Shown: positions 1 through 27,989 of the stretch, piece after piece
How the letters are laid out: each line of letters opens with the position of its first letter
Numbering within the stretch: the stretch's first letter is position 1
Assembly: GCF_040412425.1 (NCBI RefSeq)
Contig: NC_089782.1
Span: 24,797,122 to 24,861,121, forward strand
DNA from: Macrobrachium rosenbergii
Lineage: Eukaryota > Arthropoda > Malacostraca > Decapoda > Palaemonidae
Length of the DNA: 64,000 bases
Direction: 5' to 3'
Program-made: the position numbers and the translations under genes
The notes under the pieces: model-generated
The model's input: only the letters and a program-made list of their open reading frames with translations
Databases searched by the model: none
Told to the model about the DNA's origin: nothing

Positions 1-37
<37 letters not shown>
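1..37. repeat. (AT)n(GT)n microsatellite at window start
   Basis: An AT run passes directly into a GT run, followed by degenerate GT-rich sequence to about 100. The first of many compound dinucleotide arrays in the window. Confidence 0.95.
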
Positions 38-100
38 GTTTTGTGTGTGTGGTTTTGTTTTGTGTGGTTTTGTGTTGTGTTTGTGTGTGCGCGCGCATGC

Positions 101-3040
101 GTTTTAGAACTAACCGACCAGACGTCAGTAACAACGCAATGCGCATCCTCTACGGAGTGCGATTTTTATTTCTCACGGATAAGCCAGCTCGATCGAAATT
201 CTAGCATCTTCTCATTGGGGGTCGTTATCGACCGCGTAAATCTGTTATTCGTTTTTTTCTTACTTTAACTGACAAGAGATAATGGCCCTTTATCAGCCTC
301 ACTTGAGGGCTGTTGATCACAGGGTCACTGAGTGTAATATGATGTTTATCTTTATTAGTTTTTAGTTGTTTTTGCTTATGTAGTAGTTTAAATTTTGCCT
401 CATTTTCATAGACAGGCTGTTGCACAGTTAGCGGCTATTTTCAGGGTTAGCGAATCTCATCGGTATTTCATATATTCAAGTTCAGGATGTGGAATTTTTT
501 CCTTTCTACGTGTTTTCTGGATAACGAGACTTCTCGCTTTTAAAAGGCGGATTTTGCTTTGGCTTGTCTCAGTTCCCTTATCATAAATTATGTGAAAATT
601 AAAATGGGATGAAGCAAATATCACTCTTCACGTCTCAATGAAGATAAACGGAAAAAACAGCAATTCTTGTACTTATTTTCTCCGCATAATCAGTGTCTCG
701 TTGCCATAATGGGATAGGCAACGCAATACCCTTTTGTAGCCCAGGCTTGAAGGAGACTGGAAAGAGAGGTGGGAAGGCAAAGGAGCTGACATAAACCAGA
801 TAGAAACGATTGTCGGGAGAATGTAAGTCAGAAAATACGAAGGCAAGGAGAGAGTTCAAGAGCGCGTGTGTGTAACATTGCAGTAGGCTTCGGGTTGTGG
901 AATAAGCTTGTAGTTTGAAATGGAAACAAGTACCTGTAAAGAGAGAGAGTAGGGGGAGCGGGCGTTAATGAACTTCTGCTCAAACGAAAGTCATTAAAAT
1001 GAGTGTCAGACTTATCTTGTGAAATGCTTGTCGTCCTTGGACATTCCAGGGAAGAAAAGATTAGAACTGGATATAACCTAATCATTAGTAATTACTAAAT
1101 GGAGTTTTTAAGCCTAATAATTAGGACGCACTGTAGGACAGATACAGGCTAATTATGTGTAATCCATAACTCAGTTATTAGCTTGATAAATCAATACCGG
1201 TGATGCCTAAAACTGGTTATTATTGACGAACCATGAAATACAAGGAAAATTCAGTAACTTCATATATTCAGGTCAGAATTTGCCCCAGATCCATTCGAAG
1301 TTTGAAATCTATTCATAACTTAGGGAGAAGCTTTGGCAGCAATTTCGGGTTTGTTAAGAACGCCCTGTGAAAATCAACTGTCACTGCAGCTTCAGTAGTG
1401 ACATGGGAGTAGTGATGGTGGGATGGGTGGCGGGGTGGCAGCTTGCACTGCCATATATTTTAACAAAGAAAAGCAATTTAACCGTGAAAGTCATAAAAGA
1501 CAAGAAAGTAACATGCATCATATTCAAAGAGAAAAACTACAAAACATTGTTACCATCAGGGAAAGAGTTAAGTAGATTATGTGTGTTAATGTTTTAAACG
1601 ACTGAATGGGGAAATCGTGATGTATTAGAGATGTGATGACACAGACACAGAGTTGAGCAGTTTAGGGCGGAGAAACCTAGACTGAACCCGCAGATGGGTT
1701 TTGAAAGCCTATGATAAATCTACCTCAAGATTATAAATTAAACCAGGACAAGAAGTTAAAGTGCAGTTCACATTTAAGAAGAGACTAAAAACATTCCTAT
1801 TTAATGGCGAAAACAGAATAATTGCTACTGGAAAAATAAACTAACGTAAATTTATCTTAGAGGTCGAGAATAAAAATAAACATAAAAACGTGACAAATTA
1901 ATGCCGATGTTGCGCGATGATAACATCTAATTAATAGACTTTTTGCATGCTTCATTTGGCTGTGCTCACAGTTTTAGACCTTTGCTTTAGGTCGCTGCCT
2001 GTAAAAGTCATGGCTAAATGTTTCAAATAACTCATAAATGCCACCAAGCACAGAGTGATGGATCAGCAGAGCAGGGAAAGTGCCGACTAGGGCTGGGGAT
2101 GGGGGGAGGGGGTGTGGATGCTGGTACATTCCCGTAAAGATAAGACGTAGAAATTACAAGAGAGGGGAAATGGGGTGGGAGAAAGATCGGAGGGACCGAA
2201 TCCATTTACCTTCTCGGATGAAAAATGAAGAAACGACAGGGAAGCTGGTAAAGATGTCTATCGCACAGATGTGTGTCATCCCGAGTCTAGCACCGATGTT
2301 GGACACAATTAATAATACAAATAGCAGTATAGATGAAGAAAGCGTTTCTATTCATACAATTAGGGTTAAGCCGGACGAAACCAGCAACATCTAGTTGAGA
2401 CTAATTTCATATCAGAAAAATGCAGACAGAAAACTTAGATCAATGAACATCAATATTACAACGTTAAATTCTCACGCGCTTTCTTTGATCACGCACTAGT
2501 ATCATGTATTTCATACTGCACTTATTAGCTAACAGTAATCGATAATTTTGGACTGATAACCTCCTTTTGGATTTCGAAAAGGTTAAGGAGAGTACGTGCT
2601 CTCCAATCAAAGGTGACTCAGTTATCAAAAGCCTTTCCACTGAGACTTACGTACCTTCATGAAATTATAAAGCTACACATTTTCTTCAGACACGCTTCAG
2701 TTTGACATCAACAAATGAATGCAAACTTGAAATTTATTATAGTCTACTCGTTAGTGACAAGAAGCAGACGATATTTTCCAAGGACAGTAGAACGTTATAG
2801 ATAGCAGGAATAGTCTTTGTGGCTCTTAATACTTATCGTCTATCTTAAATAAACTTCCATAAGTATACGGATTTTTTAGAGAGAATAAAGAGGCAATTGT
2901 TAAATTTGATGCAGTATATAATATTATTCTATAATTATGAACACCAACAAGAACATGTTCGTCTTGTTAGGGGAAGATTCCTTTGTGAAACGGTGAAACT
3001 CCCTTTGTCGATCGTCATTTGTTTTTTTTTTATACTCGGA
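101..3040. other. Intergenic DNA upstream of GOT1
   Basis: I see no convincing exon, RNA gene or transposon here. Short open frames have no recognisable protein character. A G-rich patch lies near 2094-2120. Distal GOT1 regulatory sites could lie here but nothing specific can be supported. Confidence 0.5.
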
Positions 3041-3048
3041 GTCTCTTG

Positions 3049-3088
3049 TTTATACTCAGCCGGCTGCAGGCCTGCAGCTCAGTCAGTT
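3049..3088 (+). promoter_or_regulatory. GOT1 core promoter: TATA-like box plus TCAGT initiator
   Basis: A TATA-like TTTATAC lies at 3049-3055. An arthropod-type initiator TCAGT lies at 3079-3083, followed by an overlapping TCAGTT at 3083-3088. The A of the first initiator (3081) is 30 bp downstream of the T at 3051, the usual TATA-to-start spacing. The GOT1 ATG follows 108 bp later with no need for a 5' intron. Another TCAGT at 3116-3120 is a possible alternative start. Transcription start is inferred. Confidence 0.5.
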
Positions 3089-3188
3089 AGTCTTAAGCTT
3101 AATAGTCTCTCTCGGTCAGTCGCTCGAGTAAGACCGCTCGCAGGACCAGTTGTTATTTAATTCATATTTTCCTATAACATTCGAGAAA

Positions 3189-16778
<13,590 letters not shown>

Positions 16779-18080
16779 AACATAAGTTTCAATGGTTGTG
16801 ACTCATTGAAAATCAATGGTTGGAGGTTGTAGTGATAAAGGATTTTTACCATTGATTTAATTTTCCAGTATCGATCAAACCAAGGGCTCGGCGAAATTTG
16901 GAAGCTAGGTAAAAGATCAGTTTTTCATTAAAGTGGTAAATTGGGAGAGTTATTTGACTTTTAAAAAATTTAATGTTACCTGAAAAATATGAGTAAACTG
17001 CAGTAGTTCATACATTGCTTAAAGGAGGCACTGGCTGTGTTTCAAGAATTCTTAGACATCATTTGAGCTAATATTAAATTTGTTTTCTGTATATAATGTG
17101 CTCTAATTTATAAGGTTATTTATAGAGGTAGACCCTGCAACACTTTCTCCTGAAATTAATACTCAATTACAGCAAAGAAGTGGGTGTTTTCAAGTTATGT
17201 ATATGCTCCAAAGCAAAATACTCTAAATACAAAATTAAGCAAAGGCAGATTTGCTAAATAATTGGCATATTTCAGTATGCCAGGTAAAGGGCATTTCACT
17301 TTTTTTGACCAAATTATTTTTAAAATCTGGTTGTGTAAAGAAATATTTACATGTTATAAAATTTGTTGCAAGATCTGAAATGACATTTTAATGAGAATTT
17401 ACTTAAGGCATCAAAGAGTAATATATTGTAGAGGATTATTAATATTATTGAAATTGAAATATATATTTGTGGATGAATAGCAATATATGAGTAGTTTTGT
17501 GTAATTGTGAATTGTACAGTGTATAGAATGGTGCAACAGTGAGAAGTCAGTGATCTGTGAAAATTAAAGGAATTCATATATGATTTTTATTGCCTCCTGA
17601 AGCTTGTAAGTTCCCTTAAAATATTCAAGACTTCAGTGATTTTGAGTCTTATTTTATTTATATAGGATAGTATTTTTATAAGGTTGACAATTTACCATAC
17701 TGTTTTATGGCATTTTTACATAAATGGCATTACACACGTTACTTATTTGTACAGTAATATAATTGAGCCTGCAGATTTGACTGTTGTTTGTGAATCTGTT
17801 AAACTTTGTTTAACCTGTATTTTGTGTACAGATTATCATGATTGTTAATTTGCTCTATATGCATTTGACTGTAGAATGTAGGTAGAATATTCTTAAATAT
17901 TCTAGAAGAGAGTTATGATGTTGATAAGAGTGATGCAAATGTTAGTGCCTGTGTGTTAATAACAGAAGATGAACCTTCAAAACACGGTTGATTGTTGCAC
18001 CTGTAAATATAGTTTTTGTTTCCATTGTCACTATTTTGCCAGGAGAGTAAAGACCATTAAAGCATTTGCCTTGGTTTTTA
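16779..18080 (+). other. GOT1: Probable GOT1 3' UTR
   Basis: AT-rich non-coding sequence after the stop. A polyadenylation-type ATTAAA lies at 18056-18061, followed by a GT-rich stretch, which gives a plausible transcript end near 18080 and a 3' UTR of about 1.3 kb. The end point is inferred. Confidence 0.4.
18056..18061 (+). terminator. Candidate GOT1 polyadenylation signal ATTAAA
   Basis: ATTAAA with a T/G-rich element (CCTTGGTTTTTATTTG) about 10 bp downstream. The best-formed poly(A) context seen after the GOT1 stop. Confidence 0.35.
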
Positions 18081-20360
18081 TTTGCCATTAATATGAAGAA
18101 AACAGTGTTTTTGTGAGCACTTTATTGCAAGACTAACAAAATAGAGGCAGCTATTTTATTAGGCCTGAGTAAGGCTGCAGAGCAAATGAAAGCTCTTCAT
18201 TAAGGCTATGGAAGGTTATGGTCGATATCTTCTATGTACAGGAAAAATATCCCTTACATGAGATGTGTAGTGTTCAACAATATACAATGGTAATATCTAA
18301 TAACAGCCATTGCTAAAATAGCCATTCATGTCTGATGGTCTTGGTTAATACTCTATATTATTTTAGTGGTTTGTGTAGTGAATGAATATGAAAAACTGAG
18401 AAACACAAAGGAACTCGGAAACTAACCACTTAGAAAAAAAATGTGCCCTGTGATTCAGATAGTCCTTAAAAGAAAATGCAAAAAGTTTTACTGTACCAGT
18501 GACAAAGTCGATGGAAATCATGCTTTTCAGCTAGATACGCAAAGCTTGTTTCATCAATGGGTAACCAGAAGGATTTATTTTTGAATCTGCATCTTAACTT
18601 TGCTCTCTTTGGCAGTTGCGTTCTGCAAAGCAGCGGTGGTCCTAGTTAATTTTTTCCAAAAGAAAAATGGTGCTCAAATATTTTTGGTACTTGTAATGAT
18701 TGACTGCTAGAAGCATGTAGCAGATACAAGTAAAAATATGCTATTCATTATGCATTTCAAAACATTCCAAATCAAATTCAAACTGTTCAGAGACGTTACT
18801 CTTGTGAGAATGAAAACGATGTCTAACTAGTGCATGAATTCATTGGTTAGATATCAAAGATGCATTTTCATTAAGGACTCTCCTGAATCACAACAGGGTC
18901 CTGGAAATACTTGATTCATCATCATCTCATGCCTTTACTGTAATAAAAATTATTACCAGCTTAACAAATTGGTCATGCCAGTAAGTCTCGCTATAACTAT
19001 TATACTTAGGATTTTGAAACTTGAATGGTAATCCTGTTGAATATAATCCTAAAACATATACATAATACTTAAACAGGATTTCACCAGTATTGTACCCCTT
19101 GGGACGTTGAAAAATCCTAGCTTGAAAGTGACTATACCAAAAATGACACACTTAACAATCCTGCAAACATTCCTAATATTTGCATGTAGTGATTAAACTA
19201 CCAGAAAATCATAGGCTTAACAATCCTGCAAACATACCTAATTTTTGTCTTGGACTGCCTGTTATTTAAGTGTCCCCTGGATGTCACACACTGCTTCTAC
19301 ATTCATTGTTCTCTGCCTTAGTTTTCATCTGTATTCTTCGGTTTCTTTTCACCAAGCCGCCCACCTTTTTCAACATCTTGCTCCAATTTTCACATCACTG
19401 AAAAAATAAACCCTTTTGCATAAGAATTGTGTCAGTTGAAAAATGTCAAGGTGGCCTCATTAAATTACTTTATATAGGAAAGATGATGTCATCGGGCTAA
19501 TGTAGTCTGTATAAAAAAAGATCAAGGAACAGGGGGCTTCCACTTGGTATCCCATGTACACCATACTACGATATGGTGTTTAAAATATAGCCTTTCATAC
19601 TGGAGGAAACCTGCCACTGCCTCACCACTTCTGCCAGTGTTGCTTATCTTACGACCGAAAGTCCAATGGGAAAAGTTGGTGTGAAGGACATATCCTATTC
19701 CCCTTACCTTGGTATATCACCCTTGTTAGTGCACGGGCTGGTCCAGTGCATGGTCAGGAAGATACTCCATATAGGTATGCAAACCTATGGAAAAATACAA
19801 ATTACTTTAAAAATGTATATTGTGAAGGTGTGGTAATCTTAACCGGGAAATATCCATTTCAAATCATTAATTGGACTTGAAGAAGAATGAAGGGAAAATG
19901 CAGAATTTGATAACTTCATGTTGAGATTGCCTCTTGCATAAGATAAATGTAGATCCTGAAAAAGGCAAGTAGGCATTTTCATGGATTATGCCAAGTAGTG
20001 TACAGTACACTCACAATAGGAAAACATAATGTATATTATGCTTAAGGATATGAGTGAGTATTCTTAGGAATCATAAACGAATGCCTATCATTTTCAATAA
20101 CTTAGATAACTGACTTAATGTTATCTTTGCATGTAAAAACATTTTTTATTTTAAAATTAGGTGCCAGAGGACACTGAGATGATAATGTAATTTTCAGCTC
20201 ATTAGCAAATATTTCAAGATGCTCTTCATTAAAAATGAGTTCAAATATGTCTACTCCTAATAGGTTTTACTGAGAAAGTCACATGTATTACTACAATTGA
20301 AGTTAGCAGACATTATTAAAATGGTCTTATATATCTACTAAATACAAAAGAAGGTTTGTG
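18081..20360. other. Intergenic DNA, no gene recognised
   Basis: AT-rich. The only structure seen is a pair of direct repeats containing CTTAACAATCCTGCAAACAT at about 19150-19182 and 19217-19248. No convincing exon. Confidence 0.45.
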
Positions 20361-20820
20361 AATACAGTATATGCCCCCTCTTCTCTTGCAGGCTGGTCCA
20401 ATATGCATTTATTCAAGAGAAACTCTATGCACGATGCCTTACAGTGAGACAGAGGTCAAAATCAAACAGGAATTTACATTTGGCCATAACTTCAGAACTA
20501 TACAAGTTGTAAACTTCACATTTAGCACACACAATTCATTGGTGATGTTTTGTACAGAGTTAAATCAGGGTCTTACTTCAGAAGTCAAAGGCCAAAGAGA
20601 AACTTAACGTTGACGAAACTTTTTGAACTATACAAGATGGAGATTTCATTATCTGGCAAACCTAATCCAGTACTGATACTGATGTGCAGAGTAAGGTTAA
20701 GCTCATACTATTAAATCCAAGATTAAACAGGAATTTGACGTAGGCCATTCCAGACCAGAATCATTTACAGTTACGTTTCTGCCTTAGCCCAGCTGGGTGT
20801 AGGTGAAAGGATGAATCAAG

Positions 20821-20868
20821 TGTATTTTGAGATGGTCTGGTCATGTTGGAGTGGAGGAGGAAAGGAAG
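20821..20868 (+). pseudogene. Non-LTR retrotransposon RT C-terminal relic
   Basis: Reads CILRWSGHVGVEEERK, close to the L.W.GHV...EER pattern found at the C-terminal end of many LINE reverse transcriptases. The preceding GVGERMNQ is in another frame, so the copy is frameshifted. No catalytic motif is found nearby. A short degenerate fragment in intergenic DNA. Confidence 0.5.
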
Positions 20869-21065
20869 CCCTAGGCTAGGTAGCAGTTATGAGCGAGTCA
20901 TTGCAAAGGAAGGAAGGACCCTCAAATCTAGAATGCATGAGTGTCTTCAAGATATACATAGAAGAAATGACTGATGCAGTGCGTGCGTGGGTCTGATGCA
21001 CAGTCGATGAAGCCTCTCTGTGACATTTTGCACATCATTTTTTACTTCTTTTATAATACCCTTCT

Positions 21066-21437
21066 AGCCCCATGGGGGAGGGTAGTGCCATCAGTGCACC
21101 TCATGCAGTGCGCTGTAGGGACTACTTAAGGTTCTTTGCAGCGTCCCTTTGACCCCTAGCTGTAACCCCTTTCATTCCTTTTACTGTACCTCCATTCATA
21201 TCTTTCTTCCATCTTACTTTCCTGAAAGGTGCCTCACTGAGGACCTGGGGCAACCAGAACGAACTGTAAGGTAAGGTCTGTAAGGCCCTCTCTCAGCGAT
21301 TGTTTCATAGTGCAACTGAAGGGTTTTCTCCTGTTACAACTTTCAAACCTTCTTTACTCTCAATTTCCTTTTCAGTGCTGAATGACCTCATGGGTCCCAG
21401 TGCTTGGCCTTTGGCTTAAATTCTATGTTCCAATTAT
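21066..21437 (+). repeat. Interspersed repeat family A, copy 2
   Basis: The most complete copy: GTGCCATCAGTGCACCTCAT, AAGGTTCTTTGCAGCGTCCC, then the shared core to GCTTGGCCTTTGGCTTAAAT. A foreign stretch of roughly 65 bp (about 21226-21292, containing GAACGAACTGTAAGG) interrupts it between the CTTACTTTCC and CTCTC segments. Confidence 0.8.
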
Positions 21438-21771
21438 AACACCCCTCTGAAAATTCAAACAAGTGCCTACTAATAATTCTGCTTGTTAGTTCTGAATCGA
21501 CCTTTAGGTTGAATGCTCATACTAGTCAGTTTACCTAATGGAAGAGTAAACTGATGAGAACCATTCAAGATCAAATATAAATATTGCCCCAAATGATTTT
21601 TCATGTTCTGTAAATTTACGTAATGAAATACAGAAATTCAGAATATTCACGCGGAAGGTGAGACTGTATATATATATATATAACTCGACTTTTTATTAAT
21701 GAGCTGCTTCATGATGGATTTCCGTGGCTCACTGAAAAGCTTGTGGTGAAAAAAAAAATTTAAGTCATGTT

Positions 21772-22043
<272 letters not shown>

Positions 22044-22235
22044 TATTTCTGTTCCACAGGTGATTGTGTGTTGATTATTTATATATCTATGCATATGTAA
22101 AGCTTTGATAGAGCTCAGAGTTTTAATTGATTTTAATTTATAGTTCATCCGTTGCTAGCTTATTCAGTGTTATCATACTCCTAATGTTAATTTGAGTTTA
22201 TTAATCAATACAAATCAATAAAACTAATATTATGT

Positions 22236-22238
<3 letters not shown>

Positions 22239-22317
<79 letters not shown>
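22239..22317. repeat. (AT)n microsatellite
   Basis: About 39 uninterrupted AT units in intergenic DNA. Confidence 0.97.
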
Positions 22318-22318
<1 letters not shown>

Positions 22319-22813
22319 GATATTACTTTACATATTTTAGTATGATTTCTGATGTTGGAAAATTCAGTATTGGACAGTCCTGACCCTCAGCAAATCGTTT
22401 AGTCGATCCCACGTATGTCCCCGAATTACATTTGGAGCAAGTATATTTATACAAGACTGAAGATCGCATTAGTGGGCAGAGTATGTCTTTTAATTTAAAA
22501 AAGTGATCTTATTGTAAATGGGTTTTTTTCGGAATGAGAATGACCTGTAACATGTTAAAATGTTTTCCTATTGCAGAATATATGGTATACTGGCATAAAG
22601 TTTCTTCCTCGGTACTGTGCTAACGACAGGAGGATCAGGTAGTTTCCTGTTTAGGAAATTTTTGCATTGTCTATAAAAAATATGTGATGGAAACCACTTG
22701 TTGATAAAATACTTATGTAAAAACGATACATCTTTACGGTATGATTCCCATGACGAGGTTAAATCATAAGCCCTGTGGAGGAGAGCATTAGTTTTGTCAA
22801 TAGTTTTGTTAAT

Positions 22814-23083
<270 letters not shown>

Positions 23084-23399
23084 ATAATTTGTATATAGTT
23101 TGTATTCGATGGAATACTCAACAATAAGCGTAACACGGAGTTTGCGATAAGCAGAACTACACAACAGGACTGTACATTGTTTATTTGGGTCGTTTTGTGG
23201 TTTCAGTATTCGAAAATAAGCTGTAGAAGTTTTTTCCAAATAAAGCTGAAACCATAAAATACCCAAATGAATAATACAGCAGTCCTTTTGCTATATGGTT
23301 CTGCTTAATCACAAACTTCGTATTATGCTTATTATGTTTGTATACCATCGAATGCAAACATTTATAGGCATAAGAGATTCCTTTAAAAAATAAAAAAAA

Positions 23400-24700
23400 A
23401 GAAGAGTGATATTCTGTCGATCCCATCTGTCATCCATTGTCGTTCCACTTGATCAACGACAAAGCCTTGTAAACACACGCACTCACGCGCGCACCCAAGT
23501 TCTTTGACTTGACGAGATTTTGTACCCTGACACATCTGCCAGTCTAGACAGGCAACTGCAAAAATAGTGCCGCTGTTTTTGTAAAGGTTTAGAATCTGCT
23601 ATCTTAAAAAAGAAGGAATATCGCTGCAAGTGGAAGAGCATTGCAGCATTTTCTTAGCGAGAGAGGGAGACAAGAGACCCAGAGAAGTATGTCCGATGTG
23701 TACGCCCTTGCTGACTGGCTGTGTATGTAATAACATTCCATTCTTATGGAGACTAACCTTTTATTTCCCGTTGCTACAGACTTCGTTCGAATTCGTTATC
23801 GCTGTTGTCATGACTAGGAAATGTCTTTCTAACTTTCGTTGTTGACCCTGGCATGTGCTTCCGTTTCTGTAAAATTAGATAATGATAATAGATCTGTCGA
23901 TGTGTGCGGACTTGCAAAGATATATGTTTAGTATAAATTTCCACGACGTCCGTTCGGGCGCAGAGCTGAGAAAACAAAAACAAGAATCGCGGTCTCGGTA
24001 TATTTAGGAAACTAGACCGCTTTGGAATGTCTTCATTTATCTTTTCCTGTCTTACTTCCTAACAAGAAATATTTGCTGATGATGAAACATAAAACACTCC
24101 CTTTTTCGCGAACAACATACCTTTAGACAGCGCCGATTATAGAAACTACGGCTGTCGCCGAGAAGTGGACGAAAAAAGCTGAGTTCGAACGGAGTGTTTT
24201 GAAAATAGTCCGTTCTCCTGGCATTTCCTCTCTTCCACGGATCGCGAAATAAAAAAAATCTATACAGTAAAAAAAAGGCTTCTAAGTATTTGCTGTGTAT
24301 CTTTGTTTTGCTCACGGTTCGGATTAATCTAATCTTTGGTATGTTATCAGAGAGTGATTGATACGCTGAGTTCTTAGGCTATGAGTGTGGTATGTAATCT
24401 GACGATACGCTTTTCCTAGTTTCTTTACTGTTGTAAAACTTTGTATTTTTTATTTTTTTAGCGACATTCTTTCGTCTTGTCGAAATGAATGGAGGAAGAG
24501 ACCGAGGGTTTAATTTGTGTTTATTTGCTCTGTTTCACCTCTTGATCTTTGATGTCAGGGATCATTTTTCTCTTAGATATCCAGGTGGCCTGTTCATATC
24601 ACTCTAAATTGGCGTGAGAAAAGTTATAATAAAATGCGGGGATGTAATGCATGAGACAATTAAAAAATAAATAAATAAAACAATCAACAATTATATACAT
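23400..24700. other. Intergenic DNA of mixed composition
   Basis: Less AT-rich than its surroundings, with several short open frames on both strands, but no splice-bounded coding segment or protein motif is convincing. Could hold unrecognised regulatory sequence. Confidence 0.3.
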
Positions 24701-24912
24701 ACGTATACATATATGTGTGTGTATCTTTTTCTTTAACGCGATATGTTTATGTTTTATGTTACAATAATTTTATAATATGATGTTATGTTATGCCAACAGT
24801 TATGCTGTATTACAGGCAAAATATTTCGAATCTACTTCAGTCATGGTGTCTAACTACGTACATATGTACCCTAACCCCATAATGTTGAAACGCACTGAGA
24901 GTCACTTCAACA

Positions 24913-25048
<136 letters not shown>

Positions 25049-25146
25049 TATATAATGTTTATACTTGATGTTAAAAAAATTGGCAAAATGCATTCTACGA
25101 CTGTAAAGGCTTGATTTCAAACTGAATGACAAAAAATATATGACAG

Positions 25147-25147
25147 A

Positions 25148-25231
<84 letters not shown>
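25147..25231. repeat. (GT)n(GA)n compound microsatellite
   Basis: A GT run changes directly to about 32 GA units. Strongly strand-asymmetric purine tract. Confidence 0.97.
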
Positions 25232-25235
<4 letters not shown>

Positions 25236-26207
25236 GGCGGGAGGGTGGTAGAAACAAATCAACAGAAGAATAAATTAGACATGGTTGTGATATTGGCATA
25301 AAACAGGTATGATTTCCCTGATTGGGTATGACCACTGCAAGGACACTTAACAGAAATATTAACACGACCATCATTTAAAATGAGTCAAGTCCGATTATTC
25401 GGAAAAAAGAAAGATGGCAGCGAGTGTGAAATACACTCATTATCTGCTAGGTTACGTAACAAATCATGTACGACCAACCAGATAAGGAAATTCTTAGACC
25501 TAATTAGCCTAGGTTCTTATCTAGCGAAAGCTAAGTTTTTGTCTTATAACATAAGAATCATGCCAGATTTACTAAAACTAACGACACCAAGGCTTACAAC
25601 GAGTAATTTGGGATGTATGAATAAGTAACAAGGTTATACTAGGGTCTAGCATCTGCAGCAGCAATGGTTAGTAAGGAAACTGTAGTAGGATTAGCCTAAG
25701 TCTTTTGAGATAGCCAAACACACTAACCTTTCTTCTTTGCGTTGTTCTTTCTGCCTTCACACGTGGAGATGCTGTTCTGCTTAAACCTGTCAGAGAAACC
25801 CAAGTCCTTTTAGCCTTAATTAATACATAATTATCCCGAACAATAGCATTAAACCATGGTAGACCTCTCGGGTAATAATGGAAACAGTAGTGGTATTAGT
25901 AGTGGCACTTAAATTAAATGCCTCTGATACAGCTCCTCCACATGGAATCAAGACACTTGCTCTAGGAAAAAGAAAAATCAAAAGTATCACGGTGACCTTG
26001 CTCAAAAATGCAAGACAGGCAGCTGGGTACTGGCTGGATGCGAAGAGGTGGTCAAGAATTTGTCGGAGGGGCTACGCCGGGGTATTAGTATGACGACGGA
26101 ATTAGGCGTAAAAAACAAAATATTAACCATCTGCCATAATGGTTTGGTGCTGTCATGTGATGGTAAATAAATAATGAAAAATACCAGAGTTTCGAGAGGA
26201 AGTGAAC

Positions 26208-26211
<4 letters not shown>

Positions 26212-26255
<44 letters not shown>

Positions 26256-26258
26256 AGA
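26212..26258. repeat. (GA)n microsatellite
   Basis: About 20 GA units followed by degenerate GA. Intergenic. Confidence 0.95.
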
Positions 26259-26259
26259 A

Positions 26260-27900
26260 AAAAGATCGGATTATTTAAAGGAACGCTTTAGGAATATACA
26301 CTGATAAACCTACAAACAAAGCAATTGGCCAGTAAATTCAACATTCCACCGTAGGAATGAAAAGAGGAAACTAAACAGGGAAGAAGGGATTGGGCGTTCC
26401 ACGAGGCAGATTCCAGTAAGGAGGAAGTTAGACAATGGAGGAAATACTTGTCAATTGAGAATCGGCCTACGTTCATTTGAACTAGCACTACGTGACTTGA
26501 TAGTCCATCAACATGCTGTTCAACAGAAAACAATCTGTTGCTATTTATTATGAAACTTTTGCAAAAAGCTAATACTGTATAAGACGACAATACATCGGAT
26601 GTTAACAATGTTCAGATCAGTTATTGCAAATCATAAGAACGGATGCTCGTCATGTGTTCGAGAGTGACACACCATTAGCCTTCGTGTTGAACCATTAAGC
26701 ATAGGCCTATGGGACACACAATCTGATGGTCCTGTCTAGTCCAGGCCTTATATGCAACATGAGTAAGATGGTCGTATTTAATGGATTATATTAACGAATA
26801 AACAATGCAAAATGTGAAGGAAAAAAGATGTGAGGTTACCTAAAATCAACCTAACCTGTCCAATCTTTGGCCTATACTATTGCTACCGTAGTAACAGTAG
26901 GTCTAGCTGTTAGTACAGTGAACCATGTAATCTAATCTCTTATCTAGACTAGGCCCACTCTTCTTCTTCATCCCAGTTTAATCTCTAGACTGGGTCATGT
27001 TTTTAATGAGCCTTGTCCAGGTGTTTCTGACACTCATTAAACTGCTCATTTCATAATGTGTTTTGGCAGATGCTTTACGGACGGAAACCCTCCTTATTTA
27101 TTCGGGTTTAGGAAAGAGACTGGTGTAAATAATAATAATAAAAAAAAAACATTAGGGGTTAGGAAAAAGTTGAGTCAATCCGGAGAAGGTAGACACACCT
27201 TTCAAGGTGGAAGATTATCTGTGAAAACAGGAGCAGAGAGAGAGAGAGAATTCCAAAGTTTGATGGTAGAAGAAGGGTAGCCTTGTTATGAGTGTATATT
27301 AAAAGCATAGCAGTACAATAAAACTATGCTGAATCTATAGTTTAGAAACACTCGTAATTTCGTACGATGTTCAACAGCTCCTTTGCCAGACCTCAAGTGC
27401 ACAGCTGAATGTTGGAATTACCCTCCTTTCCTTGAAAATATGTAACGTCAGCGTTTCAGTTCGTTTGACCTAGTCGAGAGGTCCACACCAGACCTCTTAT
27501 GCCCTTCAGCACCTTACCACACTTAAGGGTAACCTTTGGACAAGGGCACTTGTTAGGCACAAGGCCTGCTTGATTTGAATCAATCAACCAATTGAAGTCT
27601 TAACTTGTTTTTCTCATAAAAATAGGTCATCTCTAACTTCCAATCCATGGTTTAGCCTACTCATCGTCTGCACAAATTAATGCTATCATTGGAAGGCCGA
27701 TGGGAAGGGCATCTAAGTGACTATATTTACTCGGATGAAAAACTGAGGAAAAAAAAAAAGAAACGAACGCTACCACAGAAAGGAGCACAAGCCTCGTTCC
27801 TTGAAAGCGGGAAGTCTAGATGATAGATTTAATCATCTGGTATTACTTTCTCTTTCTTATGTAAATGACAAATTAAATATTGTAATTTATAATCGATAAA
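26260..27900. other. Intergenic DNA, no gene recognised
   Basis: Contains short open frames without protein-like features. Candidate CTAACC-rich and CCTCAA-rich patches look like decayed repeats but cannot be named. Confidence 0.35.
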
Positions 27901-27925
27901 ATAACTACACATTTTGTTACATATC

Positions 27926-27926
<1 letters not shown>

Positions 27927-27987
<61 letters not shown>
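27927..27987. repeat. (GA)n microsatellite
   Basis: About 30 GA units in intergenic DNA. Confidence 0.97.

Positions 27988-27989
<2 letters not shown>

Noticed and set aside
25878..26093. Open frame METVVVLVVALKLNASD
   Set aside because: Hydrophobic start resembles a signal peptide weakly, but there is no splice site, no motif and no promoter context.
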